A DNA stretch of 6,944 bases, from contig CAZLGW010000089.1 of the NCBI GenBank assembly GCA_964559125.1, forward strand, positions 1-6,944, read 5' to 3'. The stretch's first letter is position 1, and every line of letters starts with the position of its first letter. The DNA is from Ravibacter sp964559125. Its GTDB lineage: Bacteria; Bacteroidota; Bacteroidia; Cytophagales; Spirosomataceae. The position numbers and the translations under genes are program-made. The notes beneath the pieces were generated by a model, which ran no database searches, was not told the DNA's origin, and was given only the letters and a program-made list of their open reading frames with translations. This document shows positions 1-4,926 of this stretch, piece by piece.

Positions 1-101
1 CTCATTTTCACAGTTGATCGCAATTTTTCTGGCCAAAGTCGTTTTCTTTATACGACCATAGCCAAGGTATCCGTTGTCGGGTTTAACGGGCAAGATTGTT
101 C
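1..101. other. Unassigned stretch upstream of the NlpC/P60 gene
   Basis: No gene can be named here. One forward frame is open from the window edge and ends at a TGA (103-105) that overlaps the ATG of the next gene as ATGA, an arrangement typical of coupled genes. Its 34 residues resemble no family I recognise. A second forward frame is open to a TAG at 59-61 and would encode a hydrophobic tail, and one reverse frame is also open but has no ATG. None can be preferred. I see no TAnnTTTG promoter element, so the downstream gene may be read from a promoter outside the window. Confidence 0.3.
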
Positions 102-740
102 ATGAAAAGTTTTATTAAGTCAAGGCTTTCTATACTTCTGTTGCTTTCGCTTACTGCATGCGAGGTTTTCAAAACCACGCCCAGGTCATCTCCTGATTAC
201 CGGGGCCCTGGCAGCGCCAATAGGAACCGGACTACTTATCAGAAGAATACGGCGCAGGCGCGCAGTAGCTCTAAAGCTGCTTCTACCCCCAAATCGGCTG
301 CTCCTGTCAAAAAGGACCTGGCAGCCCGTCCGTCAGGAGCTTATTCAACCGCCGTACCGGAAGTAGTCCAGATCGCCCGGACCTATACCGGCACACCCTA
401 TCGTTCGGGAGGGAACGGCAAGGAAGGAATAGACTGCTCGGGATTGATCTGCCAGGTATACACTGAGCTTGGCATCAAAGTGCCCAGGATTTCGTGGCAG
501 CAGTCGGAATTCGGCCGGGAGATCGATCAGATAAAAGATATCCGGCCGGGAGACTGGATCTTTTTTGTGCCCGAAGGAGGCAAAGAAGGTTATGTTTCGC
601 ATTCAGGAATTGTCACCGAAGTACGCGGCGAGCAGGATATCGTGTTTATTCATGCTTCTTCCTCGCGCGGCGTAGTGGAAGACAATCTCTTTTCGACTTA
701 TTTCCGGAACAGGTTTGTCAAGGCGGTGAGACCATTTTAG
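102..740 (+). CDS. NlpC/P60 family (C40) cell-wall peptidase lipoprotein
   Basis: This is a predicted cysteine peptidase that cuts peptidoglycan stem peptides, acting in the periplasm or at the inner face of the outer membrane. The 212-residue protein starts with a basic N-terminus, a Leu-rich h-region (residues 9-17) and a lipobox LTAC with the acylated Cys at 20. A Ser/Ala/Thr/Lys-rich linker (about 38-80) follows, then the NlpC/P60 domain (about 84-212). The catalytic set is visible: Cys112 in DCSG, His167 in SHSG and His184 in FIHA; RPGDW is also typical of the family. I chose ATG 102 over the in-frame TTG at 96 because it is a standard start followed directly by the signal peptide. The residues after Cys20 (EVFK) are not an obvious Bacteroidota surface-export signal, so an inward-facing lipoprotein is more likely. 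The family is clear; the exact bond cut is not. A poly-T run (752-759) follows the stop, without a convincing terminator stem. Confidence 0.9.
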   Translation: MKSFIKSRLSILLLLSLTACEVFKTTPRSSPDYRGPGSANRNRTTYQKNTAQARSSSKAASTPKSAAPVKKDLAARPSGAYSTAVPEVVQIARTYTGTPYRSGGNGKEGIDCSGLICQVYTELGIKVPRISWQQSEFGREIDQIKDIRPGDWIFFVPEGGKEGYVSHSGIVTEVRGEQDIVFIHASSSRGVVEDNLFSTYFRNRFVKAVRPF

Positions 741-761
741 GGATTATGCCTCTTTTTTTGT

Positions 762-769
762 AAACTTTG
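762..769 (+). promoter_or_regulatory. Possible -7 element (near match to TAnnTTTG) for the A-T-TE gene
   Basis: The sequence AAACTTTG, followed by C, matches the Bacteroidota -7 consensus TAnnTTTG at all but the first base, and sits 31 bp before the ATG at 801. No good -33 TTTG lies 19-21 bp upstream, where the end of the NlpC gene is. A start around 776 would give a leader of about 25 nt. This would let the synthetase be transcribed apart from the NlpC gene, but read-through across the 60-bp gap is equally possible. Confidence 0.4.
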
Positions 770-800
770 CAGGCAAATCCCGAACTTTTATCTATCAGGT

Positions 801-3305
801 ATGGCTGTGCATTTCACTTCTGTCTGGGAAGATGTGGTTTTCAGGCACAGCCGGAAAACTGCGCTATCCGGCCCGGCGCTACGTTTGACATACGGGCAGC
901 TTGATGCCTCGGCCCGGCAGGTTGCAGCCTGGCTGAACGAAAAAAAGGTAAGGGGACATTGCGTAGTTATCCTACTTGATGATCCTGCTGATAGCATTAT
1001 ATGTATGCTGGGCGCTCTTCTCTCAGGTAACTATTATTTCTATCCCGGGGAAGCTGCAACTGCAAAGTCACTCCGTGAGTACATGTCCTATACAGATGTA
1101 GGTGCAATAGTGAAAACGGCAGGTACGGTAACAGGCTTTTCTGTACCGGAACTCTCCTGGGGTGATCAGTACGTCATCTCCGGCAGCGCTCTTTCCGATC
1201 ATACCGAAGTCTCTCCCTATTTTGCAGTGTTTTCCACCTCCGGTAGTACAGGTGTACCCAAACTGGTGCGGCATACCGTCGACTTCATTATCAGGGAAAG
1301 TCTCCAGGGAATCGATCTCATGCAGATAACGGCAGACGACCGGCGTGACTACGGTGGTTCGCTGACGTTCAGCGCCAGCCTGGGAGCAATCTATCCCACC
1401 TTTCTGGCCGGAGCTGAGCTGGTACTGCATTCCGTAACGGGAAAGGATATTTTCAATCTTCCCGGCTACTGGCGCGAAGCCGGTATAACGCTAACTTCTA
1501 TTCCCGTAAGTGTGCTTCGTACGCTTGCAAGGTCCGATACGCCGCTTGACAACCTGGGAAACCTCAGGCTTATTATAGTGACGGCCGAAGCCATGTCTGC
1601 CGGAGATATGGAACTTTTTTCTACTCGTTTGCCAGCCAATGTGACCCTGATGAACGGATATGCCACAACCGAAACCCGGGGGATCAGCATCGTCGCGCAT
1701 CGTCTTACAGGAGCAGATGCCGTCAGACCCGGCGCTGTCGGCTGGCCGGTAGCCGGAAAGTCTGTCTATATTCTGGGCGAACAGGGAGAAGTACTGCCCC
1801 GGGGCGAATCGGGCGAGATTGTAGTGGAAGCCGGGGGATTGCCGGACGGGTACCTGAACTATCCGGTTTCCGACTCTTTCTTTTACTCCTCCGAAGGGTT
1901 GCCGTGCTTCAGGACCGGCGATATAGGTCACATAGACGGGAGTGGCTGCCTGTTCCTGGAAGGACGCAGGGATGATGTCGTCAAAATCAACGGTATCAAA
2001 GTAAATCTCCAGGATATAGAAAAACGCCTGCTCCAGTATCCGGGCATCAGGGAGGCTGCAGTTTTTATGAACGAAGGCAGCGATCGTATACAGGCCTGTT
2101 ATGCTGCAGACGGCGGTATTCATGTAACTATGCTTCGTAGCTGGCTGGCGGAGACGTTATCTCCGTTACATATCCCTACCAGGTGGACGGCAGTGAGTGT
2201 ACTACCCAAAACCGTAACCGGTAAAATTGACAGGCAAAAGCTGAAAATGGAATTGGCAACGCAGAAAGACGTGGTTTCTGCCCCGGACGAAAACACCGAT
2301 CCGGGAGACCTTATCCGTCTCATCATGCAGGTTTGGAAAAAAGAGCTGGAACTCAACCAGGAAATAGGTGCTCATGATGATTTTTTTACCGATCTGGGCG
2401 GGAATTCACTCCTTGCTGCAATATGCACCCATGAGATAGAGGAACGTATAGGGCTTACCCTGCCGTTGGGGGCAGGCAATACCTACAGCACACCCGCTTT
2501 AATGACGGCGTTTATAAAGGGGATATACGATCGGCCTGCTCATTGCATACCGATAGGGGATTTCGACAACGGCCGTCCTTCTTTGTACTTTATACCGCCT
2601 TACCCCGGTGACCGCCGTACGTATCGACACCTTGAAACGCGTCTGGCAGGAGCATACAACCTGTTTTTTTTATTCTATAACCCCATTGATCCGTCAGGAA
2701 ACATAACCCCTTTCTCCGTACTGACAGATGCTCTGGCCGACCAGGTATCGGTTGCAGGGCATATTCATCTGTTCGGCTTTTCTTTCGGCGGAATTATGGC
2801 TTATTTTCTGGCTATGAAGCTCGAAGAGCGTAATAAAACGGTGAGTTTCCTGGAATTACTCGACACCCCGCTTTACCACAAGCTGACGGGCGCCGAAAGG
2901 GCTTACAACCTTACTGTAAGGACCATGAGGAAAGTAGGGCAGTTTGTGGAAGCCCCTGTCGCTTCCTGGAACAAGTATATCCGTCATTTCGGGAGCGCAT
3001 ACAAAGCCTACCGGGAGAACTTCACTAACGAGAAGCATAAGGAAGATCCGCACCATCCATCGCAGGTCATATGGCATTATACCCGGACATTCCCGCCCTA
3101 TAAACCTTTAAAAGCCGCGATTGTCCTGTTTTCTGCCAGTGAACGGGGAGGGGAATACGTGTTCAGGCAGGATTTTTCCTGGCAACGCTATACGCAGAAA
3201 AATTTGCGTAAAGTGCCTCTTACCGGCTGGCATGTTGAGTTGCTGGCGAGCGAAGATAATCTCGATAGAATACAGGAGGCCATGCTGAACCTCCAGCAAG
3301 ACTGA
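801..3305 (+). CDS. Single-module NRPS-like synthetase: adenylation, carrier and thioesterase domains (A-T-TE)
   Basis: The enzyme should activate a carboxylic acid as its adenylate, load it on a phosphopantetheine arm and release the product with its own thioesterase, in the cytoplasm. It has 834 residues. The A domain (about 8-495) shows A3 STSGSTGVPK (145-154), A5 NGYATTET (285-292), A7 RTGD (371-374), A8 GRRDDVVKINGIKV (388-401) and A10 PKTVTGKID with Lys475. The carrier domain (about 505-575) has DLGGNSL with phosphopantetheine Ser536. The alpha/beta-hydrolase thioesterase (about 585-834) has GFSFGG with Ser661, and Asp688 and His811 complete a plausible triad. There is no condensation domain and no second module. 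By hand alignment to the phenylalanine A domain of GrsA, the ten code positions read S191, A192, G195, S233, I259, T261, G286, G294, I295, K475. The usual Asp at the first position is Ser, arguing against an alpha-amino acid substrate. The start ATG has only a weak AGG upstream. A separate phosphopantetheinyl transferase is needed. The product is unknown. Confidence 0.88.
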   Translation: MAVHFTSVWEDVVFRHSRKTALSGPALRLTYGQLDASARQVAAWLNEKKVRGHCVVILLDDPADSIICMLGALLSGNYYFYPGEAATAKSLREYMSYTDVGAIVKTAGTVTGFSVPELSWGDQYVISGSALSDHTEVSPYFAVFSTSGSTGVPKLVRHTVDFIIRESLQGIDLMQITADDRRDYGGSLTFSASLGAIYPTFLAGAELVLHSVTGKDIFNLPGYWREAGITLTSIPVSVLRTLARSDTPLDNLGNLRLIIVTAEAMSAGDMELFSTRLPANVTLMNGYATTETRGISIVAHRLTGADAVRPGAVGWPVAGKSVYILGEQGEVLPRGESGEIVVEAGGLPDGYLNYPVSDSFFYSSEGLPCFRTGDIGHIDGSGCLFLEGRRDDVVKINGIKVNLQDIEKRLLQYPGIREAAVFMNEGSDRIQACYAADGGIHVTMLRSWLAETLSPLHIPTRWTAVSVLPKTVTGKIDRQKLKMELATQKDVVSAPDENTDPGDLIRLIMQVWKKELELNQEIGAHDDFFTDLGGNSLLAAICTHEIEERIGLTLPLGAGNTYSTPALMTAFIKGIYDRPAHCIPIGDFDNGRPSLYFIPPYPGDRRTYRHLETRLAGAYNLFFLFYNPIDPSGNITPFSVLTDALADQVSVAGHIHLFGFSFGGIMAYFLAMKLEERNKTVSFLELLDTPLYHKLTGAERAYNLTVRTMRKVGQFVEAPVASWNKYIRHFGSAYKAYRENFTNEKHKEDPHHPSQVIWHYTRTFPPYKPLKAAIVLFSASERGGEYVFRQDFSWQRYTQKNLRKVPLTGWHVELLASEDNLDRIQEAMLNLQQD

Positions 3306-3322
3306 AATTACGGAAATTTCAG
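3302..3322. terminator. Hairpin shared by two convergent genes
   Basis: CTGAAATT (3302-3309) and AATTTCAG (3315-3322) form a perfect 8-bp stem with a 5-nt loop. The left arm contains the TGA stop of the synthetase, and the right arm ends one base before the TAA of the GNAT gene on the other strand. A hairpin that reads the same from both sides fits a bidirectional terminator. However, the stem is AT-rich and neither side has a real U-tract, so it may instead only stabilise the mRNA 3' ends. Confidence 0.5.
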
Positions 3323-3323
3323 C

Positions 3324-3953
3324 TTATAGAGCCTGTGTAGCGGGGATGCTGGAAAAAAGTCTCAGCACAAGCGCGTCCCTTAATCCTTCCTCCCACTCTT
3401 TTTTCAGGATACTGAAAACATAGCAATCCCGTCTTGGAGCGCCCGGAGTCGGGCCACAGCTTCTCAAGCGCCCTTCCAGCGTACATCCTAACTGCCTAAG
3501 CGCCTTTATTCCTATTTCATTATCCACATCTGCCCGGAATTCGACACGCTCCATCTGCATGATCGTAAAGGCAAAATCAAGTAGAAGCAGTTTGCAATGC
3601 TTATTGAGGGGAGTACCCCGGAAACGTTTCCCATACCAGGTGTACCCGAGCTGCACACACTGCGTATCCCTGTTAATTTCACAAAAGCGCGTAGATCCGG
3701 CATAAGCCTGGGTGGTTTTATCAAATACAATAAAGGCATATTGCCTTTTTAAGCCGCGCTCTTTAATGGCATTATTGATATACCTGACCATATTGTCAGA
3801 ACCGGCTGCGGAGATCAGCGCATAGCGCCAGAGATCGGGTTCATTACATGCGTATTCCAGGAGATTCTCTGCATCGTGGAAGGCAACCGGGCGGAGCAGA
3901 ACGGAATCATTTTCCAGGATATAGTCGCGGGTAAATCTGAAGTTTCCGGACAT
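3324..3953 (-). CDS. GNAT family N-acetyltransferase (RimJ/RimL-like)
   Basis: This predicted cytoplasmic enzyme transfers an acetyl group from acetyl-CoA to an amine; the acceptor is unknown. The 209-residue length suits the Acetyltransf_3 / RimJ-RimL group. Visible signatures are the N-terminal ENDSVLLRPVAFHDAENLL (14-32), the central acetyl-CoA binding region QLGYTWYGKRFRGTPLNKH (101-119) with helix KLLLLDFAF (121-129), and the motif B stretch RVEFRADVDNEIGIKALRQL (136-155) with Asn145, followed by GCTLEGRLR. The pattern of a C-terminal RRD followed by SILKKEW (174-187) is also typical. The ATG at 3953 is preceded by AT-rich ATAAAC and no Shine-Dalgarno. It converges on the synthetase and diverges from the PepSY operon, so it is transcribed alone. 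Protein N-terminus, antibiotic or metabolite acetylation are all possible. No TAnnTTTG promoter is clear on this strand. Confidence 0.85.
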   Translation of the reverse strand: MSGNFRFTRDYILENDSVLLRPVAFHDAENLLEYACNEPDLWRYALISAAGSDNMVRYINNAIKERGLKRQYAFIVFDKTTQAYAGSTRFCEINRDTQCVQLGYTWYGKRFRGTPLNKHCKLLLLDFAFTIMQMERVEFRADVDNEIGIKALRQLGCTLEGRLRSCGPTPGAPRRDCYVFSILKKEWEEGLRDALVLRLFSSIPATQAL

Positions 3954-3989
3954 TGTTTATAGAAGTTAAGGAACTCTAGGTCAGGGTAG

Positions 3990-4019
3990 TGTGCCTCTCA
4001 AGCCGGCACATCATTTTTC
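3990..4019 (+). terminator. Terminator-like hairpin with T-rich tail
   Basis: TGTGCC (3990-3995) pairs perfectly with GGCACA (4005-4010) around a 9-nt loop, and TCATTTTTCT follows. On the + strand this resembles a weak intrinsic terminator. No + strand gene ends nearby; it could stop transcripts running antisense through the GNAT gene before they enter the PepSY operon. On the - strand it would form a hairpin in a GNAT leader. The stem is short, so the call is tentative. Confidence 0.35.
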
Positions 4020-4209
4020 TACAACATTACTCGAAAATTTTCAAAGAACCTAGAGAAAAAGAACGATTACGTATAGTATTTAGTGAAAGGTGGCATGAAG
4101 ACCGGGTAAGGCGTTTGCGACTTATCTGGGAGAGACCAATAAAATGAAATTGCAATATTTTTTATCTTAATAGTTAAATAAATATGCAAAAAAGTATCTT
4201 TTGGTTTGA

Positions 4210-4244
4210 ATATTAAAAATAATTAGTCTAAATAAATTTAATAT
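4210..4244. promoter_or_regulatory. 35-bp interrupted palindrome, candidate operator
   Basis: Perfect inner palindrome TTAG-T-CTAA (4223-4231) and outer arms ATATTAAA (4210-4217) / TTTAATAT (4237-4244) share the same centre, base 4227. Over the whole dyad 14 of 17 base pairs are symmetric. The right arm covers the place of the -33 element (TTTA, 4237-4240) of the promoter with -7 at 4261, so a bound dimer would block polymerase. TTAG/CTAA half-sites resemble those of DtxR/IdeR/MntR-type metalloregulators, which suggests metal-dependent repression. The regulator itself is not in the window. Confidence 0.5.
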
Positions 4245-4268
4245 ACGGAATATTCCCCTCTATCTTTG
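4237..4268 (+). promoter_or_regulatory. Bacteroidota-type promoter of the PepSY operon
   Basis: TATCTTTG (4261-4268) is a perfect match to the TAnnTTTG -7 element. TTTA (4237-4240) lies at a 20-bp spacing and matches 3 of 4 bases of the -33 TTTG. A transcription start near 4275 would give a leader of about 24 nt to the ATG at 4299. The perfect palindrome GGAATATTCC (4247-4256) sits between the two elements. The layout suggests tight repression of the three downstream genes. Confidence 0.72.
4247..4256. promoter_or_regulatory. Perfect 10-bp palindrome in the promoter spacer
   Basis: GGAATATTCC is a perfect palindrome located between the -33 and -7 elements. A protein bound here would compete directly with sigma. 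It does not share half-sites with the neighbouring TTAG/CTAA dyad, so it may serve a second regulator or may be chance. A 10-bp palindrome is not rare, and only its position makes it notable. Confidence 0.3.
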
Positions 4269-4298
4269 CAGCGATTAACAGCTCTTAGTTGTACGCTT

Positions 4299-4631
4299 AT
4301 GTTTACTACCGTATCTCTCATGTATTTTAGTGCCTTTGTCCTTTGGATGAACACCTCCGAACGAATTTCCTGGCCTCAGAAGAACAGAGCGCTGGCGTAC
4401 CTGGCCGGCCAGGCCAGGTATAGCCGCTTACTATCGGGTTTGCTGATAATAGCGGCCAGCTTGCTCTGTATAAAGCTCCTGGGACTGGGAAGCGGGCTGT
4501 TTGGGGGGATTGTCCTGCTAATGACAGCCGGAAGCCTCGTAGTATTACTGTTTCCTTTCCATTATTTCGGGGTGAGATCTATTCTGCTCCTTTACTGCCT
4601 TATTGCAATGTTGGAAATCATAACAAGCTGA
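4299..4631 (+). CDS. DUF3325-like small inner-membrane protein
   Basis: The 110-residue protein has about four hydrophobic segments (roughly 1-17, 43-62, 64-84 and 89-107) and a basic loop between the first two (SERISWPQKNRALAYLAGQ). This matches the layout of the DUF3325 family: a short N-terminal helix, a polar Arg/Gln-containing stretch, then tightly packed helices. Members are encoded beside PepSY-TM proteins at siderophore loci, where they are thought to help the reductase. I chose ATG 4299; an in-frame TTG at 4266 lies inside the -7 element and cannot be the start of the mRNA from that promoter. The stop is 4 bp before the next ATG, implying translational coupling. The family call rests on length, hydropathy and context, not on a catalytic motif. 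Confidence 0.65.
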   Translation: MFTTVSLMYFSAFVLWMNTSERISWPQKNRALAYLAGQARYSRLLSGLLIIAASLLCIKLLGLGSGLFGGIVLLMTAGSLVVLLFPFHYFGVRSILLLYCLIAMLEIITS

Positions 4632-4635
4632 TCCC

Positions 4636-4914
4636 ATGCCTGCTAACAAAAAATACCTTACTAAATCTCCCTGGCTGCGCCTGAGTAAAATACTGGCGGG
4701 AGCCGCAGGCGGCTATGCTGTGATGATGAGTTTTCATCTTTTGCTTGCTTCCTTTTTTCCCCGCGAAAAAGTCATGATAACCGCTTTTTTCTCCGGGTAT
4801 ATCCTCTGGGCGTTTTTGCTGCTCTGGGCATTTATAGCCCGGAATGTGTGGCAGGTATGGCTTACCTACATCCTGCTGACCTGCCTTTTTGCACTCCCAT
4901 ATTTATTGAAATAA
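4636..4914 (+). CDS. DUF3649-like small inner-membrane protein
   Basis: The 92-residue protein has a basic N-terminus (KKYLTKSPWLRLSK), a first helix with AGAAGGYAVMMSFHLLLASFF (about 22-42), a second with SGYILWAFLLLWAFIAR (about 53-69) and a third (about 72-90). The R..K.LAG..GGY start and the LWAFIARN.WQVW pattern after the second helix are what I associate with DUF3649, a small family found next to PepSY-TM proteins in iron-siderophore clusters. It lies between the DUF3325-like gene (4-bp gap) and the PepSY gene (12-bp gap), so all three are surely one operon. It is probably an accessory subunit of the reductase; no enzymatic residues are evident. Confidence 0.65.
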   Translation: MPANKKYLTKSPWLRLSKILAGAAGGYAVMMSFHLLLASFFPREKVMITAFFSGYILWAFLLLWAFIARNVWQVWLTYILLTCLFALPYLLK

Positions 4915-4926
4915 ATTATTATTACT

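Larger units (their letters stand above)
3954..4260. other. Divergent intergenic region between the GNAT gene and the PepSY operon
   Basis: No gene is supported here; the longest ATG frames are under ten codons. The left half (3954-4135) has mixed base composition, with a 6-bp stem hairpin (3990-4010) and an 8-bp inverted repeat CTCTAGGT (3974-3981) / ACCTAGAG (4048-4055) bracketing it 66 bases apart. The right half (about 4140-4245) is strongly AT-rich and holds the operator-like dyads and the promoter described separately. The sharp change near 4140 suggests that the left half has a different origin or function from the promoter region. Confidence 0.6.

Noticed and set aside
721..759. Intrinsic terminator after the NlpC/P60 gene, using AGGC (721-724), GCCT (748-751) and the poly-T run
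   Set aside because: The stem is only four pairs with a loop over 20 nt, too weak to call.
1491..2123. A 210-residue open frame on the - strand inside the synthetase gene
   Set aside because: It lies fully antisense to the A domain, whose A5, A7 and A8 motifs are intact on the + strand, and its translation has no recognisable fold or family signature.
4095..4170. Short ATG frames in the divergent intergenic region
   Set aside because: They encode four and eight residues, lack promoters at a sensible distance and show no coding pattern.
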